This document shows, one piece after another, positions 42,381 to 54,535 of a DNA stretch of 64,000 nucleotides. This stretch comes from Cristatella mucedo. Lineage: Eukaryota > Bryozoa > Phylactolaemata > Cristatellidae. The stretch is taken from contig WPIO01000071.1 in assembly GCA_009760855.2 (NCBI GenBank), forward strand, positions 1,156,001-1,220,000, in the 5' to 3' direction. How positions within the stretch are numbered: position 1 is the first letter of the stretch; each line of letters starts with the position of its first letter. Position numbers and translations under genes: made by a program. The notes beneath the pieces are model-generated. The model did not search any database. It was not told where the DNA came from and worked only from the letters and a program-made list of their open reading frames with translations.

Positions 42381-43676
42381 ATGACTGTACGATCGCTTGC
42401 TGCATACCAATTCCAGCCCGATCAAGAATTCTTAATCTCGAGCCTCACGATATTCTCACAGTCAACACCTTACCCCATAAGAAGCTAGTTTTAGCAAGAC
42501 CGGAGGCTGAATTTAAGCCGAGCAGCAATCTCACCCATTGATACTATTGAACGCTGAGCATCCGGCCGCATCCTGATGCATCCGAACTCATTCGGACGCA
42601 CACGGTTGTAACTACTAAAGCTGCAGTAACCTGCTGCAGATTAACAATGAGTGATGAAGAACAGCATACATAGCAAAGGAATCAATTGAAAATTACCCAA
42701 TCCGTCGGCTTTTCTAGGTCTTGCACTTCTTAATTATAATAATAATAATAATAATAATAATGCACTGAATAAAGTGCTCTCAGAGAACTTAATCTCTTTT
42801 TTGGCGCTTTCAATTTGCCTCAAAGGGACATGCAACTGAATGTTAAGTAAAATCATGCTTGAAAAACAAACAAAATGAATAATATGGTTAGGGGTGACAT
42901 GCACAGGGTCAGCATGCAAATGTGGTTAGTGGCAGCATGCACAGTGTCAGCACGCATAAGCACATCAAGGACGAATCACAGGGACCCGCTAAATGCTGTC
43001 CTAAATAGGTGTGTTTTTAGGTTCCTTTTAAATGTGGTCAGGTCGGGGGATGTTCTGACGCAGGTCGGGAGGGTGTTCCAGGCTGTGGGAGCATACGAAC
43101 TAAATGCACGGTCTCCAAAGGATTTAAGGTTTGTACGAGGTATTTCTAGACTGTTGGATTCCGAAAAGCGGGTAGTACGATGCTTGGCCTGATGGGGTAG
43201 TATATCTGAAAGATAGGCTGGAGCCATAGAATGAAGGGACCTAAAAGTGAGCGACAAAACCTTAAAGTCAATCCGTTGCTTGACTGGTAGCCAGTGCAGG
43301 TCGGCGAGAAGTGGAGTAATGTGGCAACTGCGACACTCACGACAGACAAGTCGAGCTGCTTAGTTTTGCACCAGCTGCAATCGCCTGATCGCACATGCTG
43401 GTAGGCCAGTAAGTGGTGAGTTGCAGAAGTCGAGACGAGATGTCATGAATGCATGGACCAACTTAGGTGTGGTATCTTTATCTAAACAAGCCCGAATTTT
43501 AGCAATGTTATGAAGCTGAAAATAGGCGGATTTGACTGTGGAGCTGATGTGGTCGTCTAACGAGAGGTCTCTTTGGAATATGACACCTAGATTTCGAGCT
43601 GATTCAGCTGGAGATATGCTGGCAGAGCCAATTTTGAACGTCAGCCTTTCCAATCTCTGAATCACACTGGGTTTGC

Positions 43677-44774
43677 TCATAACAAGTTAGTTTTATCGTC
43701 GTTTAGTTTTAGAAAATTTGCTGCCATCCATATGCGGATGTCATCAATGCATGCAGCTAGTGAGTTGAGAGAATTTGAGGTGCTCGAAGGCTGGGAGGGA
43801 TCAAAGCAAAGGTACAACTGAGTGTCATCTGCATAGAAGTGAAAGCCTAGATTGTGCTTGGCAATCACATCAGCAAGAGGCAGAGTATAAACCTTGAAAA
43901 GAACCGGACCTAGCACTGAACCCTGAGGTACTCCATATTTCAGAGGTACTTCAGATGATCTTTGTCCATTCACGTCAATACTCTGGAGTCTCCCACTGAG
44001 ATAGGACCTGAACCACTGCAGAGCAGTGCCAGTGATGCCCAGGCGAGATGAGAGGCGCTCTAGAAGAACTTTGTGATCGATGGTGTCAAAAGCTGCCGAA
44101 AGATCGAGCAAAACAAGCAGAGACACTCTACCCATGTCTGCATTCCTAAGTAGGTCGTTGTATACCCGAAGCAATGCTGACTCTGTGGAGTGATTAGCTC
44201 TAAAGCCAGACTGGAACTTACTAGCAAGGTGTGAGGTTTCGATATACGAGTTCAGCTGGTGCGCCACGACCCGTTCCAGCGTCTTTGATAGGAATGGTAG
44301 AAGGGAAACTGGGCGGTAGTTGCTTAAGTTCTCTTGTTCTAGTGTTGCTTTCTTGAGAAGTGGCCTGACTACAGCTTTTTTGAAAGGTGCTGGGACATGA
44401 CCTGAGGCTAATGACATATTAATGATGTTAGTTATGCATGGCAGCAGCAGATCAATGCAACGTAGGAGCAGGACAGTGGGAATAGGGTCTAGAGGACTTG
44501 TCGTCTTCTTTGATTGAGGTACGAGCTTTAGGACGAGATCACTAGTGACCTGCTTAAATGCAGACATTGAGGTGCAGCCAGGAACCGAGGAACAGCATTC
44601 TAGTGGGAAGGTTGTCATCGCAGGGATGGATTCCCTGATCTTGTCTATCTTCTGCACAAAGAATCGAGAGAAGCGATCGGCTAGATCATCATTAGGATCA
44701 CCGGGTAAGGAGCTAATCTGGGAACGGTTGAGGAGATGGTTTATTGTCGACATCAGCATTTTTTGATTGTGCAT
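43677..44774 (-). pseudogene. LINE-A reverse transcriptase frame
   Basis: 365 open codons with all central RT motifs, including the catalytic YADD. The frame is closed at both ends by mutations relative to the flanking endonuclease and thumb. Confidence 0.88.
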
Positions 44775-44872
44775 CTGTGATTCAACAATGTTTCTATAGA
44801 AGCTAGACTTGGCCTTTGCTAGGATCGATTGGTACGACCTACAGTAGTCTTCATATGCCTGTCGATGGACAG

Positions 44873-45945
44873 TTAGTCCGGATCTTTTTGTATGCTTTTT
44901 TCAAGCTTTCGATTAGTAGACTTGGCTAGTTTAATGTCTGTGGTAAACCATAGGCCGTCTGGGCGGGGGCGCACAGTGCGCTTTGTCAGAGGTGCAAACT
45001 CGTCGAGCGTGTCAGCTAGTGTCGTGTTGTAGCTATCTACCAATGATGACAGATCGGAGGGAGGATTGAGCAGCAGAGGTGAAGCAGATATGCTCGCACG
45101 GACAGCATCGATGTCAAGGGTCTTGAGGTTTCGCGATTCACAGGTTATTTTAGAGGAGGATGTGGGCACACACTGTAGATTGAATGAAATCTGCATGTGG
45201 TCAGATAAACAGGATGTGGTAATAATTGGTGATGACAAAGTGCAGTTATATGAGAAAATCTGGTCGAGTGTGTGACCCTTGATGTGGGTAGGGCCATGCA
45301 CATGAGCCACAGGAGACAATGAGTCAGTCATTGCACGAAATTCGGTGCTGAAAGCGTCAGATAAGTTATCAAAGTGAACGTTGAAATCACCCATAACGAG
45401 GAAGGATCGATTTCTTGCACGCAGAATCGAAATGAGATCGGAGAAATCTGAGATAAAGGAGGATTTGGTACCTGGTGGGCGATAGACTACTGCCACTATC
45501 GGTAGCTTGTTTTCGGGACCAAGATGATTGATTCAAAAGACTGCTTTGAGGGTACCGCAAATGGCTTGAAGTTGAATTTCGAGCGCACGACAATAGCAAC
45601 TCCACCTCCAGTTTTGGATGATCTAGGGGTGTGAAAGAACGAGAAACCAGATGGAGTAGCGTCTTTAATTGTCGGGCAGTTTATCGATTTCAGCCAAGTT
45701 TCAGTTAGGGCGAGCAGGTCGATACCATTTTCAGAAATAAGGTCGCTTATTACTAGAGGTTTATTGCACATTGAGCGAGGATTCCAAAGGCAAGCGTTAA
45801 ATCTGGCCGATGGGGTTACAACAGGCTTGATGACCACTAAGTTTGAGGAATTTACAGTGACGCATGTGGGGGAGCGTGCTGAGCGGTTCGAGACAATGCT
45901 TGGAATACCGAACGAGCGGGTACTCAGCTCGCAGCTCCCGCCCAA
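44873..45945 (-). pseudogene. LINE-A APE-like endonuclease, one frameshift
   Basis: Two overlapping frames (45,945-45,496 and 45,496-44,873) together hold the whole endonuclease. The break lies in the stretch before VYRPPG. Confidence 0.85.
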
Positions 45946-46010
45946 CGAGCGGCGTCTGAGCTGGCGGTTCCGGCCACCACGGCGGCTACGGGGTGCTTTT
46001 AAAGTGCGTA

Positions 46011-46085
46011 GAGAGAAAGAGATTCAGTTCTCTGATATAATAATATAATAATAATAATTTTAATATAGCGCCCTCAGAGAAACCA
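46011..46085. mobile_element. Two LINE-A tails, tail to tail
   Basis: A plus-strand arm (TTTAAAGTGCGTAGAGAGAAAG...TTCAGTTCTCTGA), then (TAA)n, then a minus-strand arm (TATAGCGCCCTCAGAGAAAC). Confidence 0.65.
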
Positions 46086-46142
46086 GCAGACTCTTAGATC
46101 CCGTCTCCCTTAGAGTTGGGTTGCTATATAAATAAAAAAAAA

Positions 46143-46146
<4 letters not shown>

Positions 46147-46234
<88 letters not shown>
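46147..46234. repeat. (TA)n microsatellite
   Basis: About 85 bp of uninterrupted TA. Confidence 0.97.
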
Positions 46235-46439
46235 TATTGCTATATATACTCCCTTGGATCTGGGCTGCTTTTCTTTTGCTTATGCATAATTCATGAATCT
46301 CAGCCACAGCATCAGCATCTAGAAATTTATTTGAACTAGGATAACGAAGCAATAACAGGCCATAACCTGATCATAACTAATAAGCAGGTTACAAGCCACA
46401 GGCGCGTCTAATGCCGCTGCCGACACGTTGGCACTGGCA

Positions 46440-46755
46440 AAAAGTGTTAATAATAATAATAACATATTTGATATGCCACCCTTAGAGAACTTTATCTCTT
46501 TCTAGGCAATTGAAATTTGCTGCAAAGGAAACACGATCGAATGGTTAGTGGTAGCATGCTCAATAAAAAGACAAAAACAAGAAAAAACATGGTTAGGGGT
46601 GATATGCACAGGGTCAGCACTCATAAGCACATAAAGAACGATTCGCACGGTTCCACTAAATGCTGCGATAAATAGATGCTTTTTTAGTTTTTTTTTAAAT
46701 GTAGCAAAGACAGGAGAGGTCATGACATAAGTCGGAAGTGAGTACCAGGCTTAGA
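46440..46755 (-). mobile_element. LINE-A 3' end fragment
   Basis: (AAT)n, CACCCTTAGAGAACTTTATC, GGTTAGGGGTGATATGCACA and AAATGTAGCAAAGACAGGAG. 5'-truncated. Confidence 0.8.
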
Positions 46756-46954
46756 CGTCCATAGGAAAGCATTTAGACCTCTGGAGGCATCTAATTTCTT
46801 ACACTCTACGGTCAAAAAACAAACAGGCACGGTTCAAACAGGTCTTAGATGCATCGGTTTCCGTAAACGATGTTCGCAAGAACATCAGTTTTCTGAGGAG
46901 AATTTTGCAACGGACGAGAAACGCTGGTAGCGCTCTGTGTCAGGAGGCAAGAAA

Positions 46955-47690
46955 AAATAACAAACCTTGCTAATAAGTTCCAGTTTGGCTTTAGAGCTAA
47001 TCACTCCACAGAGTCAGCATTGCTTAGGGTGTACAACGACCTACTTAGGAATTCCGACACGGGTTGAGTGTCTCTGCTTGTTTTGCTCGATCTTTCGGCA
47101 GCTTTTGATATTATTAATCACAAAGTTCTTCTACAGCGCCTCTCATCTCGCCTGGGCATCACTGGTACTGCTCTGCGATGGTTCCGATCCTCAGTTGACA
47201 CTCAGTTGTACCTTTGCTTTGATCCCTCCCAGCCTTCGAGCACCTCAAATTTTCTAAACTCACTTGCTGCATGCATTGATGACATCCGCACATGGATGGC
47301 AGCAAATTTTCTCAAATTGAATGATGATAAAACCAACTCACTAGTTATGGGAAAACCATGCGTGATTCAGAAATTGGAAAGGGTGACGCTCAAAATTGGC
47401 TCTGTCACCAGCATATCTCCTGTTGCATCAGCTCAAAATCTAGGTTTCATGTTCCAAAGTGACCTTTCGTTAGACGACCACATCAGCACCACAGTCAAAT
47501 CTGCCTACTTTCAGCTACATAACATTGCTAAAATTCGGGCTTCTTTAGATAAGGATACCACGTCTAAGCTGGTCCATGCATTTGTGACATCCCGTCTTGA
47601 CTTCTGTAACTCACTGCTTGCTGGCCTACCAGCGTGTACAATCAGGCGCTTACAGCTTGTGCAGAACTCTGCAGCTAGGCTTGTCTATCT
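46955..47690 (+). mobile_element. LINE-A copy with internal deletion
   Basis: RT from KFQFGFRANHSTESAL to LVQNSAARLVY. The section from the first SYLSGR block to YAD is missing (joined near 47,191), which removes GVPQGS. The frame 47,068-47,778 stays open across the deletion. It ends by running into a LINE-B tail. Confidence 0.88.
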
Positions 47691-47780
47691 CATGCGTAAT
47701 CTCATGCGTAACACCAACACACTCCATGTGGTTTGGTGGAGTTACAGACGAGAGATGGATGATACTACCTTATCTTGAGC
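47691..47780 (+). mobile_element. LINE-B tail fragment
   Basis: CTCATGCGTAA repeated, then CACACTCCATGTGGTTTGGT and GGAGTTACAGACGAGAGATG. Confidence 0.65.
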
Positions 47781-47824
47781 GGCCGCCGACTTTAAACTAA
47801 CAGCCGCTAATCTAAGAAGTGCTT

Positions 47825-48040
47825 AGCTAATTTTTACAGCAATCTGTGTATAGCGGCAGAAATGCTAGCTGCTTTTAGCAGCCTATTTTACTAGCGGCAG
47901 AAGCGCCCCAGACGGCTATAACCATCGCTTGCAGTTGGCAAGGCAGAATCTCCCAAATTAAGAAAACGAATCCGCAACCTAGGTCGTGTAGAGCGAGCAC
48001 TTACCTCCTGGGCTGTCACGGTCCTGTAAACCGCGATAAG
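47825..48040 (-). mobile_element. SINE-B copy, reverse strand
   Basis: TAGCGGCAGAAGCGCCCCAG, CATCGCTTGCAGTTGGCAAG, then a diverged tRNA-like B box (GAATCCGCAACCTAGGTCG). Same family as 7,150 and 51,905. Confidence 0.6.
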
Positions 48041-48104
48041 CCAACGCCAAGGAGTACCGCGACATATGCTATATGTGTGAGCGACAATTATTATTGCATG
48101 ACTC

Positions 48105-49775
48105 ACAGAATGCGAGCTATCTGCACGTTTGCCATAACCGAGATTTATAATGCTTCTTTGGTAAAAGGGGTCGTACCCAAGTCCTTCAAATCGGCAATAG
48201 TCAGGCCCATACTTAAAAAGCCTGAATTAGATACAGAGGTCCTTGCAAACTATCGCCCAGTTTCCCTTCTTCCTTTCTTGTCAAAGATTCTTGAAAACAT
48301 TGTTGCAAAGCAGCTGGTTGAACATATTGAAAAGAATGAAATGTCAGAAACATTTCAATCAGGGTTCAAGAGATGCACTCCTCTGAAACTGCTCTCCGTG
48401 TTAGCAATGCCATTCTACGTGGCAACGATGACAGGAATGTCACTGCTCTAGCTCTGCTAGATCTGTCAGCTGCCTTTGACACCATTGATCACAAAGTTCT
48501 GCTTGAACGATGGAGAAACTTGATCGGTCTAGCAGACGAGGCACTAAGGTGGTTTAAATTGTACTTGTCTGATCGTATTCAATCCGTGTCTTGTGGGGCT
48601 CAGGTCTCACACACACGAGACGGGTCACCTGTGGAGTCCCTCAAGGGTCCGTGCTCGGTCCCTTGCTATTCTTCATATACACTTAACCTCTGGGAAAAGT
48701 GATTAAGGCCCATGGAACAGGATATCACTTTTATGCTGACGATACTCAGCTGTATTTATCATTTAAACTCTCAGATTCTGGTGCAGCAACAGATCAACTG
48801 AGTGCTTGCCTTGCCGACATGAGATCCTGGATGTCGGAAAACTTCTTGAAACTAAATGACGATAAAACCGAACTGCCGCTCATAGAACACCCTAAGCGTG
48901 TGGCTGGATGAAAAGGCTTTGCTCTTTTAATAAGTGATGCTGTCGTGCGACCATCAAGTGCTCGAAATTTAGGTGTCATTTTCGACAGCTGCCTAAATTT
49001 TAAAAGCTTCATTCAGAAGACTGCTTCTACAGCTTGCCATCACGTCCAATTCCTATACAAGATTAGGAGCTATCTTCCACAGTGGCTTGTAAAAAAATTA
49101 ACTAGCTCCTTGGCTCTGTCTCGGCTTGGTTATTGTAATTCCCTTTTGGCTGGGCTACCAAAGAAAGCAACTAGGCCACTGCAGCTGACTATGAATATGG
49201 CTGCAAGGCTAGTCTTCAAGTCCCAGAGGTTTGACCACGTGTCTCCTTTGCTAGAAGGGCTAGGATGGATGCCGGTTGAGCAACGGATACAGAGCAAAGT
49301 TCTCACGCTGACCCACAAGGCCCGCCACGGCTTGGCTCCTTCCTACCTTGCTGAACTGCTGCAGTAGTTTCAGCCTGTTCGCGCCCTAAGGTCCTGTGTG
49401 GACGATAAATTAGCTGTTTCATTCCTCCGCTTAAAGACCGCTTGCGACAGAAGCCTTAGCTCTACTGGTTCTAGACAGCGGAACTCGCTCCCACAATTCT
49501 TACGCAACGACAAATACTCTCTTGCTACCGACTATGGCTTATACTTTTCAGCGGTCCTAAGCTGCTACTTCCATGCTACTCACTACCTCAACTGCTCTGC
49601 TGACTCTGCTATGCTTCCCACTTTCTCTTTGTTGCGTGAGACGAAGTCTGTCTACTACCGAGTGCACACCGAAAGCCGCTTAGGCTGTGAGTGCGCTATG
49701 CAAAACTCTCCTGCGTAACACCCACACAGTCTTTATGTTTTCATGGAGTTACAGAGGAGATATATAACCTAACAT
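48105..49775 (+). mobile_element. LINE-B, most complete copy (RT to 3' end)
   Basis: RT blocks in order: [50 protein letters not shown], a frameshifted GVPQGS region (near 48,630), [63 protein letters not shown]. The 3' UTR ends GGAGTTACAGAGGAGATATA. A relative of LINE-A but clearly a separate family. No endonuclease remains. At least four breaks. Confidence 0.9.
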
Positions 49776-50053
49776 AAGCGCTGCGCCGCTAGCCAAACCG
49801 GCGAGGGTCGTGCGGTCAAAAGAGCACGCCCTCAGAATCGGTCCACTCGCGCATGCGCAATGTCACGGCGGCATTGACCGAGTTTAAGCCATTCTCTCTT
49901 TCGCATCGCTCTCCGGCGGTTCTCTCGGCTCGGCGATTTTGCAGAGGACTCTTAAACGTAGCCACCGAAGACAGCGGCGGCATCGCCTTATCGCCACCGC
50001 CGACGAGCGCTGGCTGATTGTCGCCGAGCGCTGGCCGATCGAAGGAAAAAAAA
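49776..50053. promoter_or_regulatory. Upstream region and 5' UTR of IgSF-2
   Basis: GC-rich DNA leading to AAAAAAAAATG at 50,054. Contains GCGCATGCGC at about 49,849, an NRF1-like palindrome often found in CpG promoters. Promoter function is inferred from position only. Confidence 0.35.
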
Positions 50054-50495
50054 ATGTCGACGATGACGCTGCTGCTGCGGCAGCTGCTGCTGCTGGCGAC
50101 GCTTACTTCCGCTCTCGAGAGCGGCCCTTCTGTCGCTTCCGCCGCCGACGACGTCGCGAGTCGTCCGTCGGTGGTCGGAGGGCGCGTCGCGAGGTACTTC
50201 CGGCGAGACTCGCCCGCTCCGGTCGTGCTCGACCTACCGCCGAGTCTCTCGGTCGGACGGCGGCCGACGCGCGCCGTCTGGCTGACGGCGAGCGGCTGCC
50301 GCGTGGACTCGGACGGCGGGCGGAGCGCGTGCCCGCCGCCGGAACCCGGCGGCGGCGGAGCGTTCAGAGTGGACGAGCGGCAGCTGTCGCTGCTCGTCGA
50401 GGACCCGCGCACGGCGGCGAGCGGTGCGTACACGTGCACGGCGACGTTCTTCGGGGACGTCCAGGAGAGCGCCGACGTCTACGCGACGTTCGCAG
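50054..50495 (+). CDS. IgSF-2 exon 1, signal peptide and Ig domain 1
   Basis: The Met 50,054 start gives a Leu-rich leader, cleaved probably after TSA near residue 19. The Ig domain has a C-strand Trp (RAVWLTASGC) and DPRTAASGAYTCTATF, the D-x-G-x-Y-x-C hallmark. Donor GCAG|GTAAGT. Very GC-rich. No clear B-strand Cys before the Trp, which is unusual. Confidence 0.85.
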
Positions 50496-53400
50496 GTAAG
50501 TTCGGCGCGCCGGCTGCGTCAAGCTCGGCCGGCATTGCCTTGTTTCCAGCTCCTTCAAAGTGTCCAGAATGAGGCGGCCGATTCGGTGCGCCACGTTTGT
50601 GTCTTACGTGGTGATGAAAGTGGCTGCAAGGTTCGGTTAGCGAATCCCAGAGGTTCAGCCGCGTGTCTCCTTCGCTGAACGAGCTGATGCGATGGCTGCG
50701 TTGATTGATCGGCGGATAAAAAGTTCAGTTATTAGGCTGAACCGCAGTAGGCCCGCCACGGCTGAATTTCAAAGAAACCCAATGACAACAACAATCGTGC
50801 GTTTGATATAGTGCGCTGCAGAGAGCTCAACGTCTTTCTAGGCACTTGACAGTTGCTGCAAAGGAAGCGAGTTCGATTGGCTAGTCGTAGCAAGCTCAAT
50901 AAGTTAGTTAGTATGCTCCCAAAGCCTGGAACTCCCTCCCGACCTGCGTCAGAACATCCCCTGACCTGACCACATTTAAAAGGAACCTAAAAAAACACCT
51001 ATTTAGGACAGCATTTAGTGGGTCCCTGTGATTCGTACTTGATGTGCTTATGCGTGCTGACACTGTGCATGCTGCCACTAACCACATTTGCATGCTGACC
51101 CTGTGCATGTCACCCCTAACCATATTATTCATTTCGTTTGTTTTTCAAGCATGATTTTACTTACCATTCAATTGCATTTCACTTTACAGCAAATGTAAAG
51201 CGCCTAGAGAGAGATTAAGTTCTCTGAAGGCGCTTTATCAAGTGAATTATTATTATTATTATTATTATAAACCACAGGAATAAAATGGTTAAGTGTGGCA
51301 TGCAAAGGATCAGCCTGCAAGTGTGGTTAGTGACAGCATGCACAGTGTCAGCATGCATAAGCACATATAGGACGAGTCGCAGGGACCTACGAAATGCTGT
51401 CACAAATAGACGCAGTTTTAGTTTCTGGTTGAATGTGATCAACTCAGGAGATGCCGTGACGCAAGTTGGGAGTGACTACCAGGCTTTGGGAGCATAAGAA
51501 CTAAATTCACTGTCTCTAAAGGATTTGAGGTTTGTACGAGGTATTTGATTTGAGGTTTGTACGAGGTAACTGATTAGATTCCGAAAAGTGGGTGGTACGC
51601 TGCTTAGCCTGGCGGGAGAGTGGATCTGATAGGTTGGCTGGAGCCAAAGAATAAATGGGCCTGAAAATGAGTGACGAGACCTTGAAGTCGCTGCTTTGCC
51701 TGGCTGCGGGCAAGTGCAGGTCGGAGGGAAGTGGTGTGATGTGGCAACTAGGACGCTCACTACAGACAAGCATAGCTGCAAAATCTTTCGCCATCTGTAA
51801 GCGCCTGCTGGCACAGGCCGGCAGGGCCAGCAAGCAGTGAGTTACAGAATTCAAGACGGGACCTCACAAATGCATATACCAATTTAGATCAATAAAATAA
51901 ATATATATATCCTAGCTGATATAACAGCCTCTTTTTGCATAGCGACAGAAGAGTCTTTATGGCTATCACCACAGCTTGCAGTGGCGAATTAGAATCGCCC
52001 ACCGCAGGAATCGAACCCACGACCTCGGGACCTCGGTCGTGAAAGCAACCGCCTTACCTAGTGTGCCATGTGGCATCCCTGTCTTAACACGCCTATATCT
52101 TAGCAACTTTCTGCAGCTGATATTAAGCAGACTTGACTCTGGAGCTGATGTGGTCGTCTAATGAATAACATGTCACTTTTTAACATGACACCTAGATTTC
52201 GTTTAGATGCAACAGGAGATATGCCGACAGAGCCAATAGTGAGCGTTAACCTTTCCAATCTCTGAATCACACATCGTTTGCTCATTACTAGTAAGTTGGT
52301 TTTATCCTAATTCAATTTAAGAAAGTTTGCTGCCCTCCACGTGCGAATATCATCAATAGATATTATCAATAGATGCACCGAGGTAGCTGAGAAATTGGCT
52401 TCATGAGGGATCAAAGCAAAGTGCAGCTAAATGCATCTATATAGAAGAGAAAGCCTAGATTGGCCCTCCCATCGGGAAAAGGGATAAACAGGGAAAATAA
52501 CGGAACCAAGCGCAGAGCCTTGAGGTATCTCATATTTCAGAGGTTCCTTTATCTTTATTATCTTTATCTGTATCATCTCTCTTTACTCTGGAGTGTCCCA
52601 CTGAGATTGGACCTGAACCACTGCCATGCAGTGCCAGCGACGCACGGGCGAGACGAGTGGCGCTCAAGAAGGACTTATTTATCGACGGCCTCAAAAGCTG
52701 CCAAAAAATCGAGTAAAATAAGCCGAGACTCCACAGATGTACGCCTTCCTAACACGCGAAGCAATGCCTAATCTGTGTAATTAGCTCTAAAAAATCAGGC
52801 TGGAACTTACCAGCAAGGTTTGAAGTTTCAGGATATAAAAAAAATAATAATAATAATAATGATTCACTTGATAAAGCGCCTTCAGAGAACTTAATCTCTC
52901 TCTAGGCGCTTTACATTTGTTATAAAGTGAAATGCAATTGAATGGTAAGTAAAATCATGCTTGAAAAACAAACGAAATGAATAATATGGTTAGGGGTGAC
53001 ATGCACAGGGTCAGCATGCAAATGTGGTTAGTGGCAGCATGCACAGTGTCAGCACGCATAAGCACATCAAGGACGAATCACAGGGACCCACTAAATGCTG
53101 CCCTTAATAGGTGTGTTTTTAGGTTCCTTTTAAACTGTTGGATTCCGAAAAGCGGGTGGTACGATGCTTGGCCTGATGAGGTAGTATATCTGAAAGATAG
53201 GCTGGAGCCATAGAATGAAGAGACCTTAAGGTGAGTGACAAAACCTTGAAGTCAATCCGTTGCTTGACTGGTAGCCAGTGCAGGTCGGCGAGAAGTGGAG
53301 TAATGTGGCAACTGCGACGCTCACGACAGACAAGCCTAGCTGCAGAGTTTTGCACCAGCTGCAATCGCCTGATCGCACATGCTGGTAGGCCAGTAAGCAG

Positions 53401-54414
53401 GGAGTTGCAGAAGTCGAGACGGGATGTCACGAATGCATGGACCAACTTAGATGTGGTATCTTTATCTAAACAAGCCCGAATTTTAGCAATGTTATGAAGC
53501 TGAAAATAGGCGGATTTGACTGTAGAGCTGATATGGTCGTCTAACGAGAGGTCGCTTTGGAATATGACACCTAGATTTCGAGCTGATTCAACTGGAGATA
53601 TGCTGGCAGAGCCAATTTTGAGAGTCCGCCTTTCCAATCTCTGGATCACACTGGGTTTGCCCATAACTAGTAAGTTAGTTTTATCATCGTTAAGTTTTAG
53701 AAAATTTGCTGCCATCCATGTGCGGATGTCATCGATGCATGCAGCAAGTGAGTTGAGAGAATTTGAGGTGCTCGAAGGCTGGGAGGGATCAAAGCAAAGG
53801 TACAACTGAGTGTCATCTGCATAGAAGTGAAAGCCTAGATTGTGCTTGGCAATCACATCAGCAAGAGGCAGAGTATAAACCTTGAAAAGAACCGGACCTA
53901 GCACTGAACCCTGAGGTACTCCATATTTCAGAGGTACTTCAGATGATCTTTGTCCATTCACGTCAATACTCTGGAGTCTCCCACTGAGATAGGACCTGAA
54001 CCACTGCAGAGCAGTGCCAGTGATGCCCAGGCGAGATGAGAGGCGCTCTAGAAGAACTTTGTGATCGATGGTGTCAAAAGCTGCCGAAAGATCGAGCAAA
54101 ACAAGCAGAGACACTCTACCCATGTCTGCATTCCTAAGTAGGTCGTTGTATACCCGAAGCAATGCTGACTCTGTGGAGTGATTAGCTCTAAAGCCAAACT
54201 GGAACTTACTAGCAAGGTGAGATATGAGTTCAGCTGGTCCGCCACGGCTCGCTCCCATGTTTTGATAGAAACGGGAGAATAAAGACCTGGGCGGAAGTTG
54301 CTCAAGTTCTCTTGGTTTAGAGCTGCTGTCTTGAGTAGTGGCCTGACTGCAGCGTATTAGAAAGAGGCGCCGGGACATCACAAGGGGCTAATGGCATATT
54401 TAGGATGTTATGAG

Positions 54415-54481
<67 letters not shown>

Positions 54482-54496
54482 CGATATATATATATA

Positions 54497-54535
<39 letters not shown>

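Larger units (their letters stand above)
42735..46010 (-). mobile_element. LINE-A, most complete copy (endonuclease plus RT)
   Basis: In element order: APE-type endonuclease (NPRSMCNK, LLALTETWLK, GGGVAIVVRS, VYRPPG, GDFNVHFD, SDHMQISF) at about 45,945-44,873, RT ([67 protein letters not shown]) at 44,774-43,677, thumb and C-terminal block to 42,976, 3' UTR, hairpin and (TAA)n. This is the CR1/L2-like order. At least three frame breaks (about 45,495, 44,800-44,870 and 43,677) and one stop near 43,362 stop it from coding a full protein. No 5' ORF1 was recognised, so the 5' end may be truncated. Confidence 0.92.
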
